Source: Propionibacteriaceae bacterium (GTDB lineage Bacteria > Actinomycetota > Actinomycetes > Propionibacteriales > Propionibacteriaceae). From it: a stretch of 53,242 bases of DNA. Location: NCBI GenBank assembly GCA_030532575.1, contig JAUNKV010000004.1, positions 1 to 53,242 of the forward strand. Reading direction: 5' to 3'. Position numbers and translations under genes: made by a program. Under the pieces are notes generated by a model. That model worked only from the letters and a program-made list of their open reading frames with translations. It made no database searches and was not told the DNA's origin. Below are positions 8,753-16,879 of the stretch, piece by piece (within the stretch, counting starts at the first letter, position 1; each line of letters opens with the position of its first letter).

Positions 8753-9373
8753 TCACTCGAACTGACTCGGGTCCCCCGCGCCGACCCGCAGCACCTCGGG
8801 TTCCTCGCCGCTCAGGTCGACGACGGTGGTGGGTTCGATGCCGCAGTCGCCTGAGTCCAGCACCGCATCGATCTCGTGGTCCAGCAGCTCCTTGATCCCC
8901 CAGCCGTCCACCAGCGGCTCGTCGTGGTCCGGTAGCAGCAGCGTCGAGGACACCAGGGGTTGCCCGTGGGCCTCCAGCAGCGCCAAGGTGGTGCGGTGCT
9001 GCGGCACCCGCACCCCGATGGTGCGCTTCCTCGGGTGTTGCATCATCCGCGGCACCTCACGGCTGGCCTTGAGGATGAAGGTGTAGGGACCAGGTGTGGC
9101 GGCCTTGACGGCCCGGAACACCCAGTTGTCCATCTCCACGTAGGGGCCGAGCTGGGCAAACTCGGAGATCACCAGGGTGAAGTGGTGCCGATCCCCCAGG
9201 CGGCGAATCCTACGGATCCGCTCCAGCCCTTCCGCATTGCCCAGCGCGCAGCCCAAGGCGTAGCAGGAGTCCGTCGGATAGGCGATGAGGCCGCCCTGCT
9301 CCAGGATGCGGGTGGCCTGGGCCAGCGAGCGGGGCTGCGGGTTGTCGGGATGAACATCGAAGTACTGCGCCAT
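8753..9373 (-). CDS. YciO-type Sua5/YrdC-family protein
   Basis: A 206-aa YrdC-fold protein. The N-terminus (QYFDVHPDNPQPRSLAQA) and the motifs YPTDSCYALGC, KAATPGPYTFILKA and PTTVVDLS match YciO rather than the tRNA-modifying TsaC/Sua5. TsaC makes threonylcarbamoyl-AMP from Thr, bicarbonate and ATP; YciO has the same pocket but an uncertain role. The ATG has its own TAGAGT 6 nt upstream, so it can be transcribed apart from the two TadE-like genes 17 bp away. Confidence 0.9.
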   Translation of the reverse strand: MAQYFDVHPDNPQPRSLAQATRILEQGGLIAYPTDSCYALGCALGNAEGLERIRRIRRLGDRHHFTLVISEFAQLGPYVEMDNWVFRAVKAATPGPYTFILKASREVPRMMQHPRKRTIGVRVPQHRTTLALLEAHGQPLVSSTLLLPDHDEPLVDGWGIKELLDHEIDAVLDSGDCGIEPTTVVDLSGEEPEVLRVGAGDPSQFE

Positions 9374-9379
9374 TGTTGA

Positions 9380-9385
9380 ACTCTA
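9380..9385 (-). promoter_or_regulatory. Leaderless -10 of the yciO-like gene
   Basis: TAGAGT on the minus strand ends 6 nt before ATG 9373. It lies in the 17-bp gap after the TadE-like stop. Confidence 0.5.
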
Positions 9386-9390
9386 CGCCC

Positions 9391-9729
9391 TCAGGACAAC
9401 CGCTCGGTGGGCACCCGTGCGCTCTGGACGATCCGGGTCTCCACGAAGGGCAGCAGCCGCACCGCCTCCCCACTGACCGTGACCCGCACAATGTGCGAGT
9501 CACGCTGGACATCAACCTCGAGATTGCTCACCCCATCCACCTGGACAGACTCACGCCCGCTCGCCTGATGGCTGGCGGTCCGCCAGGCGAGGTCACTGGC
9601 CATGCCTCGAAGCCCGGCCTCAGCCCACAACAGCAACGCCCACTGCAACACCCCGAGGAGGATTCCGAAGGCCAGCGGAAGCAGCAGCGCCATCTGGACA
9701 CTGTTTGAAAGGCCCCGCTGCTCATTCAT
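9391..9729 (-). CDS. TadE-like pseudopilin / membrane protein
   Basis: A 112-aa protein with a short N-terminus (MNEQRGLSNSVQ), one hydrophobic helix (MALLLPLAFGILLGVLQWAL, residues 13-32) and a small periplasmic beta domain. This matches TadE-like minor pseudopilins, although the Glu at +5 that typifies them is not obvious. The ATG at 9729 overlaps the upstream gene by 8 bp. No TadA/B/C ATPase or platform genes are in the window, so the pair is an orphan fragment or works with a tad locus elsewhere. Confidence 0.7.
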   Translation of the reverse strand: MNEQRGLSNSVQMALLLPLAFGILLGVLQWALLLWAEAGLRGMASDLAWRTASHQASGRESVQVDGVSNLEVDVQRDSHIVRVTVSGEAVRLLPFVETRIVQSARVPTERLS

Positions 9730-10168
9730 CGCTGCTCCTGTAGGGGTCCACGGGGGCGCGACCCTGGCCACGGATCGTCACGTTCTCCGGCAGCCCGGGC
9801 AGCGAGATCGGGAACACCGCCTGGCAGGTCACCGTCGTGGTGACGAAGGCCTCAGCCCCAGATGCTGCGGTGAAGCGGGAGCTGTCCACCGTGACCGTGA
9901 TCCCCCGGCACCTCACCCTGGAGCTGCCGAGGTCCACCTCGGCAGCAGCCCTTCCCGCCCGCTCCGCAGCCGCGGGGTTCTTCTCCAGGGATGCAGCCCG
10001 AGCTGCTGCGAAGGCAGCCCCGTCCACGCTCTGCTGGGCCAGTGCCCGCCCCGCCAGCACGACCACCAGGCCGATGAGCAACATCAACACAGGCAACACG
10101 ATTGCGGCCTCCACCGCCGTCGCGAGCCCTCGTTCTGCACCTGCGCACTGAGGCCGCCCGGTCCTCAT
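9722..10168 (-). CDS. TadE/TadG-like pilus assembly protein
   Basis: A 148-aa protein. After a charged start, ERGLATAVEAAIVLPVLML is the classic TadE/G helix with Glu in the correct place, followed by a further hydrophobic stretch to about residue 40. The periplasmic domain contains two Cys about 50 residues apart (VRCRG, VTCQA) that could form a disulfide. It is the first gene of the leftward pair and is divergent from PPi-PFK. I see no clear promoter. Confidence 0.75.
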   Translation of the reverse strand: MRTGRPQCAGAERGLATAVEAAIVLPVLMLLIGLVVVLAGRALAQQSVDGAAFAAARAASLEKNPAAAERAGRAAAEVDLGSSRVRCRGITVTVDSSRFTAASGAEAFVTTTVTCQAVFPISLPGLPENVTIRGQGRAPVDPYRSSDE

Positions 10169-10213
10169 GGTGACGATCCTGCCACCAAACAGGGCCGGAC
10201 GCCACAGCGACGA

Positions 10214-10219
10214 TAGGCT
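10214..10219 (+). promoter_or_regulatory. -10 element of the PPi-PFK gene
   Basis: TAGGCT would start transcription near 10226, leaving a leader of about 26 nt that contains the ribosome site GAAAGGA before ATG 10252. This contrasts with the leaderless genes around it. Confidence 0.45.
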
Positions 10220-10251
10220 ATGAGAAAACTCACCTCCTGAAAGGACTCTTC

Positions 10252-11469
10252 ATGGTCAAGAAGGTAGCCATTCTCACGGCTGGCGGGTTCGCCCCGTGCC
10301 TGTCATCAGCCATCGGCGGCCTCATCCAGCGCTACACCGAGGTGGCTCCCGAGGTGGAGATCATCGCCTACCGTCACGGCTACCAAGGTCTGCTCCAGGG
10401 CGACTACCTCGTCGTGGACGAGAAGGTGCGCGCCAAGGCCGGTCTGCTGCACCTGTTCGGCGGCTCCCCCGTCGGCAACTCCCGGGTGAAGCTCACCAAC
10501 GTGAAGGACCTGGTCAAGCGCGGCCTCGTGGCCGAGGGGGCCGACCCGCTGAAAGTCGCAGCTGACCGGCTCGTCGCGGACGGCGTGGACGTGCTGCACA
10601 CCATCGGTGGCGACGACACCAACACCACGGCGGCAGACCTCGCGGCCTTCCTCGCCACCAACGACTACCCACTGACGGTGGTCGGCCTGCCCAAGACCAT
10701 CGACAACGACGTGATCCCGATCCGCCAGTCGCTGGGAGCCTGGACCGCCGCCGAGCAGGGTGCAATCTTCGCCAAGAACATCGTCGCCGAGCACAACTCC
10801 GGCTCCCGGATGCTCATCGTTCACGAGGTGATGGGCCGTCATTGCGGATGGCTGACCGCAGCCACCGCCGCCGAGTACCGCAAGTGGCTCGACGCCCAGG
10901 AGTGGCTGCCGGAGATCGGTCTGTCGCGTGAGGCCTGGGATGTCCACGCGGTCTACGTGCCGGAGGCCGTCATCGACATCAGCGCTGAGGCCGAGCGGCT
11001 GAACACAGTGATGGACGAGGTCGGCAACGTGACGATCTTCCTGTCCGAGGGGGCAGGACTCGACGCCATCGTCGCCGAGATGGAGGCCGCTGGCGAGGAG
11101 GTGCCGCGAGATCCCTTCGGTCACGTCAAGCTCGACCGGATCAACCCCGGCAAGTGGTTCGGCGACAAGTTCGCCGAGAAGCTGGGTGCCGAGAAGGTGA
11201 TGATCCAGAAGTCCGGCTACTTCTCCCGCTCCGCCGCCGCCAACGAGGCCGACCTGGCGCTGATCAAGCAGTGCACCGACCTGGCCGTGGACTGCGCCCT
11301 GGCCGGCAGGCCCGGGGTCATCGGACAGGACGAGGAGAACGGCGACGAGCTGACCGCCATCGCCTTCGACCGGATCAAGGGCGGCAAGCCGTTCGACATC
11401 ACCCTGCCGTGGTACACCGAGATGCTGAGCGCCATCGGTCAGCCCGCGCCGGTTCCGGCCGAGCACTGA
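10252..11469 (+). CDS. pfp: Pyrophosphate-dependent 6-phosphofructokinase
   Basis: A 405-aa enzyme that reversibly phosphorylates fructose 6-phosphate with PPi. GGDDTNTT (119-126) has Asp where ATP-PFKs have Gly (GGDGS), the accepted PPi-specificity residue. PKTIDND (147-153) carries the catalytic Asp and the PPi-type Lys. MGRHCGW binds fructose 6-phosphate. Length and motifs agree with the Propionibacterium freudenreichii PPi-PFK. A Shine-Dalgarno (GAAAGGA) precedes the ATG. It converges with yihY, the stops abutting as TGATCA. Confidence 0.95.
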   Translation: MVKKVAILTAGGFAPCLSSAIGGLIQRYTEVAPEVEIIAYRHGYQGLLQGDYLVVDEKVRAKAGLLHLFGGSPVGNSRVKLTNVKDLVKRGLVAEGADPLKVAADRLVADGVDVLHTIGGDDTNTTAADLAAFLATNDYPLTVVGLPKTIDNDVIPIRQSLGAWTAAEQGAIFAKNIVAEHNSGSRMLIVHEVMGRHCGWLTAATAAEYRKWLDAQEWLPEIGLSREAWDVHAVYVPEAVIDISAEAERLNTVMDEVGNVTIFLSEGAGLDAIVAEMEAAGEEVPRDPFGHVKLDRINPGKWFGDKFAEKLGAEKVMIQKSGYFSRSAAANEADLALIKQCTDLAVDCALAGRPGVIGQDEENGDELTAIAFDRIKGGKPFDITLPWYTEMLSAIGQPAPVPAEH

Positions 11470-12621
11470 TCAGCGGCGTCTCAACCAACCGATGAGGGCG
11501 GTCACGAGGGCTCCGAGGCCGAGCCCCGTGGCCGCCCCCACGCCGTAGCCGACCCTCATCCCGACTCTCACCCCGCGGGCCGCAACCGTTTCCGGCACCT
11601 GCTGCTCGGGATCGGCCTGCGGGACCTGGAACAGGTCGGTCTCCTCCACACGCAGTTCCTCCAGGCTCATGGTGGCGGCCAGCCGTTGCCTACGACGTCT
11701 CTCCGCCCAGCTCTGCACCTCGGAGAGGGCTGCTGCCTCCTCCTTCGGCTCACCGCCCTCCGCTGCCTCTTCCCTGAGCTCCGGCACACCGTTGAGTGAC
11801 CACTCATGGCGTACCCCGGTCCAGGCTGAGGTCAGCAGCATGATCATCGCCACCAGGTTGAGCAACAACATGATGACGATGACATTGCCGAACACCGCCG
11901 CCGTCGCATTCCTGGCGAATGCCCCCATCACGAGCCCGGCGAACTGGTGCAGCACCGTCACCAGCACAGCACCGCCGAGCGCTCCACTCGCCCAGTGACG
12001 AAGCGGCAGCCGTTCCTCGGGCAGGGTGAGGAACAAGAAGGCGAACATGATCCAGCTCACCAGCACCGTGACCAGGATTCGGGCCACCCCACCCAGCAGG
12101 CCCAGCTGATCCGCGAAGGCCGTGCCGATGATCGTGGTTGCCAGAGCCAGCAGCAGGCAGAGCAGCAGTCCGAAGAACACTGCGAGGTTGCGCAGCAGCG
12201 TCACGACGAAGTTCTGCTGCTGCAAGGTGCTCTCGGCATCCTCCGCACGCATCATCGCGCAGAACCCCACCCGCAGGTTCCCGATCCAGCCGGAACCGGT
12301 GTAGGCGGCGGCCAACATGGCGGTGAGGCCCAGCCCTCGCCAGCTGCCGAGCGCCGCATCCAGGGTGGTGATGATCTTCTCAGCCATCCCTGAGGTTCCC
12401 AACACCTCCGTGATGCTGGAGCGGACCACCGCCAGCAGATCGGGCCTCACCACGGTGAGGACGAAACCCGTCAGGGCACCGAAGAGCATCAACACCGGGA
12501 TGACCGTGAGAACGGAGAAGTAGGTGATGGCTGCGGCATGTTGGGCCCCATGCCGTTGACCGTAGCGCTCCCATGCAGCCAGCAGCTTCCTGATTGCTGG
12601 ATGCTGGAGCAGCTTGCTCAT
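11470..12621 (-). CDS. YihY/BrkB-family inner membrane protein
   Basis: A 383-aa protein. The first 275 residues hold about six hydrophobic helices with the YihY/BrkB signature HAAAITYFSVLTVIPVLM near the N-terminus. A charged cytosolic segment (about 280-345, Glu/Arg-rich) and a final Gly-rich hydrophobic stretch (GYGVGAATGLGLGALVTALI) follow. The family is widespread; the old RNase BN name is incorrect and function is unknown. Its ATG overlaps the upstream merR stop (ATGA), so it is the last gene of the garA-merR-BFN-merR cluster. Confidence 0.85.
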   Translation of the reverse strand: MSKLLQHPAIRKLLAAWERYGQRHGAQHAAAITYFSVLTVIPVLMLFGALTGFVLTVVRPDLLAVVRSSITEVLGTSGMAEKIITTLDAALGSWRGLGLTAMLAAAYTGSGWIGNLRVGFCAMMRAEDAESTLQQQNFVVTLLRNLAVFFGLLLCLLLALATTIIGTAFADQLGLLGGVARILVTVLVSWIMFAFLFLTLPEERLPLRHWASGALGGAVLVTVLHQFAGLVMGAFARNATAAVFGNVIVIMLLLNLVAMIMLLTSAWTGVRHEWSLNGVPELREEAAEGGEPKEEAAALSEVQSWAERRRRQRLAATMSLEELRVEETDLFQVPQADPEQQVPETVAARGVRVGMRVGYGVGAATGLGLGALVTALIGWLRRR

Positions 12622-13175
12622 ACGGCCTTCGCCCGACGACGCGACGCCAGTTCGTCGCCCGGATGCTCCACGGGCGTCTCGGAGACCCGCTCCGTCGGCA
12701 GCTCACTCAGGGTGCCCTCGATCTCATGCCACACGCTGGCCACGGAGATCAGGAACATGCCCTGGCCACCCTTGGTGAGATCGAACAGCTCATTGGCCGA
12801 GGTGCACTCGTAGACGCTGAACCCATCGCTGACCAGCGTGATCCCGGTGATGTCCTCGACCCCCCTGGCACGCAGGTGGTCGATGGCCACCCGGATCTGC
12901 TGCAGCGAGATGCCAACGTCGAGGAAACGCTTGACCACCCGCAGCAACAGGATGTCCCGGAAGGAATACAGCCGCTGGGACCCCGACCCGGTGGCATCCC
13001 TGAGCTCGGGGACCACCAGCCCGGTGCGGGCCCAGTAGTCGAGCTGGCGATAGGTGATTCCAGCCACCCGGTGCGCGATGGGGCCACGGAATCCGAGGTC
13101 CTTGGCAACCGGAGCGAAGTCTCCGTCGAAGAGGGTCTTCTGCAGCGAATCCTGCGTGGATGCCATGTCAGCCAC
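12618..13175 (-). CDS. MerR-family regulator, Rv1830-like
   Basis: A 185-aa MerR protein with an HTH at about 35-105: GITYRQLDYWARTGLVVPE, then SQRLYSFRDILLLRVVKRFLD. The C-terminal domain is compact, without metal-binding Cys. Gene order (FHA-MerR-BFN-MerR) matches mycobacterial Rv1827-Rv1830. Rv1830 homologues affect cell division, which is carried over only as inference. GTG 13175 has AGGA at proper spacing; ATG 13166 is also possible. A sigma-type promoter lies about 45 bp upstream. Confidence 0.88.
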   Translation of the reverse strand: MADMASTQDSLQKTLFDGDFAPVAKDLGFRGPIAHRVAGITYRQLDYWARTGLVVPELRDATGSGSQRLYSFRDILLLRVVKRFLDVGISLQQIRVAIDHLRARGVEDITGITLVSDGFSVYECTSANELFDLTKGGQGMFLISVASVWHEIEGTLSELPTERVSETPVEHPGDELASRRRAKAV

Positions 13176-13220
13176 TTCTCATCCTGATGGTCGTCGGTCG
13201 CCGCGTGTTGCGGCACATTG

Positions 13221-13250
13221 AAGCTAGCCCGCCGAATCCCGGCCGGTCAA
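13221..13250 (-). promoter_or_regulatory. Promoter of the Rv1830-like merR gene
   Basis: Minus strand: TTGACC (13250-13245), 18-bp spacer, TAGCTT (13226-13221); start expected near 13214, a leader of about 40 nt. A perfect 12-bp palindrome CGGACATGTCCG lies just upstream at 13265-13276 and could be an operator. Confidence 0.55.
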
Positions 13251-13300
13251 CGACACGCCCGAGGCGGACATGTCCGAGGAGGAAACCCTCCAGTGAAGGT

Positions 13301-13774
13301 TCAAGGTTGCGCCGGTGGTGGAGAGAAGTCATCCGGCTCCACCTGATCCAAGAACTCGCGGAACCGTTCCACCTCGTCGCTGCTGTCGGACTCCCCGACC
13401 ACCCCGACCTCGTCCAGCAGTCTAGCGGGGCATTCGATGCCCCAGCCGCGACGCACGGCAACTGCGACGAGATCACTTGGCCGAACGTCAAGGGTCTGGC
13501 CCGCCACGGTGATCTCGGCGAGGAACACTCCCTCCTCAACAGTGGTGATGCTCAGCTCAGGGGGCTCCTCCCCAGCCAGCAGGTCGAGGGTCTGGGCCAA
13601 CAGGTCATGGGTCAGGGGACGGCCCAGGACGTCACCGTCGAGGGCCACCGCAATGGCTGCGGCATCGGCAGCCGCGATCCAGATCGGCAGGACACGCTCA
13701 CCGTCGCGCTCCCGCAGGAGCAGCACGGGGGAATCCTCGATCATGTGGATCCCCTCAACGATCAGCTCGGCCAT
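13301..13774 (-). CDS. Bifunctional nuclease family protein (DUF151/BFN)
   Basis: A 157-aa protein of the BFN family (Rv1829-like). The DUF151 fold covers residues 1-130: MAELIVEGIHMI, then VLPIWIAAADAAAIAVALDG and a HDLL motif. An acidic, Pro-ended tail follows. Plant BFN1 homologues have DNase/RNase activity; the bacterial role is unproven. GAGGAG precedes the ATG. It lies 15 bp downstream of the FtsR-like gene and is probably co-transcribed with it. Confidence 0.88.
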   Translation of the reverse strand: MAELIVEGIHMIEDSPVLLLRERDGERVLPIWIAAADAAAIAVALDGDVLGRPLTHDLLAQTLDLLAGEEPPELSITTVEEGVFLAEITVAGQTLDVRPSDLVAVAVRRGWGIECPARLLDEVGVVGESDSSDEVERFREFLDQVEPDDFSPPPAQP

Positions 13775-13789
13775 GACTCCTCCGCTTCC

Positions 13790-14473
13790 TCAGTTCATCA
13801 GTTGCTGCATCATGAGTGAGCTGTGGGCCCCGATCACGGTGCGGAACACCTCGGCCCTGACCTCCGGGGGTACCCCGGAACGACGGCGGAACTGACTCAA
13901 CACCTGCTCCACCAGAGCAGCCTCCATCGTGGCGGACTGCTGAATCGCCCGCAGCTGACGGATGTCAACGCCGAAATCAGCCAGCCGCTTCGCCGCCATC
14001 ACCACCCCCAAGGACTCCCTCCCATAGACCTGGGTTCCCCTGCGATGACTGACCAGCTTGAGGCGTTCCAACTCGATCATGGCCGCCTCCCCCAGCCCCG
14101 ACTCCGCCATCAACTGGCGCCGGGTGAACAGCTGGTTCTTCTGACGCGGCGCCGCAGCAGGCGGCGACGGCGTGGCGGGCTCGGCCGCCGTAGGGGCCTC
14201 GGCCTCCTCGGGGATCGGCTCCCCTCGATCCATCGCGTCCAGCTGCTCCCGGATCACCTTCAGCGGAAGATAACGGTCCCGTTGCGCACGCAGCACGAAC
14301 AGCAGGCGGTCAACATCCTGCTGCTGGAAACGCCGATATCCGGAAGGGTGATCACGTTCCGGCGAGATCAACCCCTCCGACTCCAGGTAGCGAAGCTTGG
14401 AGACGGAGATGTCGGGGAACTCCCCACGGATGGCATCCAGCACCTGCCCGATCGTGCGCGGTGCGCTCGGCAT
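13790..14473 (-). CDS. ftsR: MerR-family regulator, FtsR (Rv1828)-like
   Basis: A 227-aa protein. An N-terminal MerR HTH (TIGQVLDAIRGEFPDISVSK, then SEGLISPERDHPSGYRRFQQ) is followed by an Ala/Pro/Glu-rich linker (about 90-112) and a second helical domain starting FTRRQLMAESGLGEA. This two-part build and the position after garA match FtsR of Corynebacterium and Rv1828, which activate ftsZ transcription. The start ATG overlaps the garA stop by 1 nt (TGATG), so the two are coupled. Confidence 0.88.
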   Translation of the reverse strand: MPSAPRTIGQVLDAIRGEFPDISVSKLRYLESEGLISPERDHPSGYRRFQQQDVDRLLFVLRAQRDRYLPLKVIREQLDAMDRGEPIPEEAEAPTAAEPATPSPPAAAPRQKNQLFTRRQLMAESGLGEAAMIELERLKLVSHRRGTQVYGRESLGVVMAAKRLADFGVDIRQLRAIQQSATMEAALVEQVLSQFRRRSGVPPEVRAEVFRTVIGAHSSLMMQQLMN

Positions 14474-14919
14474 CAGCCCCGCCCGGACTCGCTCATGAGG
14501 ATCGTGGCCCGATACTTGCCGATCTGGATCTCGTCCCCGTGCCGCAGCTGTGTCGGCCCTTCGATGAGGGTTCGATTGACGTAGGTGCCGTTGAGGCTCC
14601 CCAAATCCTCCACCGAGAGCCGACCCTCGGCACGCTCCAGCTTGGCGTGGTGTCGGGAGACGGTGATGTCGTCGAGGAAGACGTCCGACTCCGGGTGCCT
14701 CCCGAGCGTCGTCTTGTCCGAATCGATCAAGAACTGTGACTCCTTGACCCCCCCGCGTGTCACGACGAGCAGCGCATTGCCCGGATCGAGCTCACCCGTG
14801 GTGGCCGCCAGACCAGCGCCGACGATGGAAAGATGCTCGTCGGTGAGCACCGTGAGCATACCGGTGGTGTCGTTGCCCGGTCCTGTGAGCTCGCCGCTGT
14901 CGCCTGCGTTGGTTGACAT
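14473..14919 (-). CDS. garA: FHA-domain regulator of the GarA/OdhI family
   Basis: A 148-aa protein with a C-terminal FHA domain (about 60-140): TLGRHPESDVFLDDITVSRH and LGSLNGTYVNRT hold the phosphothreonine-binding Arg, Ser and Asn. GarA/OdhI inhibits 2-oxoglutarate dehydrogenase and adjusts glutamate metabolism until phosphorylated at an N-terminal ETTS motif. Here that motif is reduced to NDTTGM (Thr18, Thr19), so control by PknB/G-type kinases is plausible but not certain. Strong AGGAGG before the ATG. It has its own promoter; gcvH, which precedes garA in mycobacteria, is missing. Confidence 0.9.
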   Translation of the reverse strand: MSTNAGDSGELTGPGNDTTGMLTVLTDEHLSIVGAGLAATTGELDPGNALLVVTRGGVKESQFLIDSDKTTLGRHPESDVFLDDITVSRHHAKLERAEGRLSVEDLGSLNGTYVNRTLIEGPTQLRHGDEIQIGKYRATILMSESGRG

Positions 14920-14962
14920 CGCCTACCCCCTCCTCTTCTCTGGCTGTTTCTCAGCAGACCCA

Positions 14963-14990
14963 AGACTATCGGTGGAAGTCAGATATACAA
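14963..14990 (-). promoter_or_regulatory. Promoter of garA
   Basis: Minus strand TTGTAT (14990-14985), 16-bp spacer, TAGTCT (14968-14963). The start near 14956 leaves a leader of about 35 nt with AGGAGG. Confidence 0.5.
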
Positions 14991-15011
14991 GTGCGTGACC
15001 GGCGGGTCTCA

Positions 15012-15749
15012 TCACTTCGGTTTGGCGAACTGCGGTTCCTCAGGCGTGACGGTGGAGCTGATCTCCAGATTCTCCTGTTGGGAGATGGTGACCCTGCCCT
15101 GCACCCTGCTGCCCTCGACCTGGCTCACCAGCCCGCCCCGGAACCTGGCCCCGGCCTCGAGGGTGGCTGCATCACCGATGACATCGATGTGGATGGGGGC
15201 GGTGACGACGGTTCCGTCCACGGTCAGCCTCCCCTGCGAGTCACGCCCGACCCAGGTTCCGGTGACCACTCGGATGCTGTCGTTGAACTCGATCACCTCT
15301 CCTCCGGCATCGCGCATCTCCTCCAGGGCATCGAGCAGCAGTTCCGGGGTGATCTTTTCCGACGGGTCCTCGATGGTGATGCGGATTCCCGGGCCGTGCG
15401 CTGGCACCGTACCCGCGATGATCTGCAGCCGCGCGATCCGGCGTTGGGCCTCCTCGTCAGCTTGTTTGGCCCCTGCCACCCCGGAGCGCAGCTCGTCGCG
15501 AGTCGTCGAGAGCTCTCTGGCCTCGGCCTCCAGCCTTCGGGTCTCCGCGGTGAGGTTGTCCAACAGCTGGACCAGGTCGTCGCGGCGCAGGGTCGAGTAG
15601 TCGGGGCGGGAGGCCTGGGAGCGCAGCGTCCACACCACCAGCAGCGCCGTCACGCACAGCAGGGCACCGACGATGAGTTGGCCGCGACCGGGTCTCAGGA
15701 AGGACCGCCAGAATCCAGGCCGGACCCTCTGGTCGGGAGCCTCAGGCAT
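15012..15749 (-). CDS. DUF881-domain membrane-anchored protein
   Basis: A 245-aa protein: short cytosolic N-terminus (MPEAPDQRVRPGFWRS), one transmembrane helix (about 23-40), a coiled coil (about 50-100, RDDLVQLLDNLTAETRRLEA) and a DUF881 domain (PGIRITIEDP, ...IEFNDSIRVVTGTWV). DUF881 proteins flank Sbp in Actinobacteria and Firmicutes near division genes; function unknown. The ATG is inside the end of sbp (8-bp overlap). It is homologous to mycobacterial Rv1825. Confidence 0.87.
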   Translation of the reverse strand: MPEAPDQRVRPGFWRSFLRPGRGQLIVGALLCVTALLVVWTLRSQASRPDYSTLRRDDLVQLLDNLTAETRRLEAEARELSTTRDELRSGVAGAKQADEEAQRRIARLQIIAGTVPAHGPGIRITIEDPSEKITPELLLDALEEMRDAGGEVIEFNDSIRVVTGTWVGRDSQGRLTVDGTVVTAPIHIDVIGDAATLEAGARFRGGLVSQVEGSRVQGRVTISQQENLEISSTVTPEEPQFAKPK

Positions 15750-16074
15750 GGAGCACCGCCCTTCGGATGGCGGCGACGTTGTTGAAGATGCGGATACCCA
15801 GCACCACCACGACTCCCGTCGAGAGCTGGGAGCCCACCCCGATCTGGTCACCGACAAAGACGATCAGTCCTGCGATGAGCACGTTGGAGAGGAAGGAGAC
15901 CACGAACACCCGGTCGGAGAAGACTCCCTCGAACCAGGCCCGGGCAGCACCGAGGATGGCATCGAGGGCCGCGACGATGGCAATCGGCAGATAGGGCTGC
16001 AACACCGTCGGCAGGGTCGGTTCCACGAGAAGGCCGATGACCACTCCTGCGATCAGTCCCAGCACGGCGAGCAT
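15742..16074 (-). CDS. sbp: Small basic protein Sbp (DUF1290)
   Basis: A 110-aa protein with three hydrophobic helices (LAVLGLIAGVVIGLLVEPT; LPIAIVAALDAILGAARAWF; VFVVSFLSNVLIAGLIVFVG) and a final GIRIFNNVAAIRR. It matches DUF1290/Sbp, historically named small basic protein, which lies between two DUF881 genes (Rv1824-like). It may form a membrane complex with them; function unproven. GGAG precedes the ATG. Confidence 0.9.
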   Translation of the reverse strand: MLAVLGLIAGVVIGLLVEPTLPTVLQPYLPIAIVAALDAILGAARAWFEGVFSDRVFVVSFLSNVLIAGLIVFVGDQIGVGSQLSTGVVVVLGIRIFNNVAAIRRAVLHA

Positions 16075-16084
16075 GTCTCCTCCT

Positions 16085-16879
16085 TCAGCTCTCGGTCTTC
16101 CTGAGTACCATCCCGGGGTCTGCCGGGAGTTCCAACACCTGCGCAGCTGCCTTGATCTCGAACCCTATCCCGTAGTTGTCGTGGATGTACTGCCACCAGC
16201 TCCCGGCCGTGGTCTGGGCGAACCTCGCCTGCAGTGTGGCCGGATCCCCGATGGCTTCAACCTGATAGGGAGGGCTGATCGAGACGTAGTCCACCGTGAT
16301 GGCCGATCCCGCGGAACGGATCGGGGTCATGGAGGTGATCCGGTGCCCGTTGATGGCCACGGCCTCAGCTCCGGCCTCCCACAGCCCGTTGACCAGGCGG
16401 CTCAGATCCGAGTCGAAGATCAGGCCACGGGCGCTGTCGGCCTGGGCCGGTGCGTCGGTGGCGCGGATCACCACCCCGGGACCTGAAACAGGCGACCCCC
16501 CAGTGGCCAGCTCCAACCGCTGGATGCTGGCTGCAGCCTGCGGGTCCGTGACCAGGGCGTCCTGGAGCCGGTCACTCTCGGCATCGAGCTGGGCCACCTC
16601 CGCCGCAAGGTGGTCGCGCCGCTGTTCCTCCTCAGCGACCCGCGCCCTGAGGTCGGCCCGCTCATCGGCGATGTCGGAGCGGGAGGCCGTGGTGGTGATG
16701 ACGGCGATCACGATGAGGGCTGAGGCCAGCATCACCGCAACCGCCAGGTGCCACGGGGAACGTCGCGGCGCCGAGGAGGTGCGGTACTCCGGCTCGAGAG
16801 CGGTCTCGGCCAGCTCGGTGAGCAGGCTCATGCTGGCGTCCGGGCGACGCCTGGGTTCCGGCTCCCGCCCCGTCGTCAC
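16085..16879 (-). CDS. DUF881-domain membrane-anchored protein
   Basis: A 264-aa paralogue of the gene at 15012. One transmembrane helix is at about 46-65 (AVAVMLASALIVIAVITTTA), then a coiled coil (about 70-110) and DUF881 (SGPGVVIRATDAP; EAVAINGHRITSMTPIRSAG; YQVEAIGDPATL). The GTG overlaps the HIT gene stop (GTGA), so it is coupled to it. An internal ATG at 16831 (MSLLTELAE) could be a second start. It corresponds to Rv1823. Confidence 0.87.
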   Translation of the reverse strand: MTTGREPEPRRRPDASMSLLTELAETALEPEYRTSSAPRRSPWHLAVAVMLASALIVIAVITTTASRSDIADERADLRARVAEEEQRRDHLAAEVAQLDAESDRLQDALVTDPQAAASIQRLELATGGSPVSGPGVVIRATDAPAQADSARGLIFDSDLSRLVNGLWEAGAEAVAINGHRITSMTPIRSAGSAITVDYVSISPPYQVEAIGDPATLQARFAQTTAGSWWQYIHDNYGIGFEIKAAAQVLELPADPGMVLRKTES

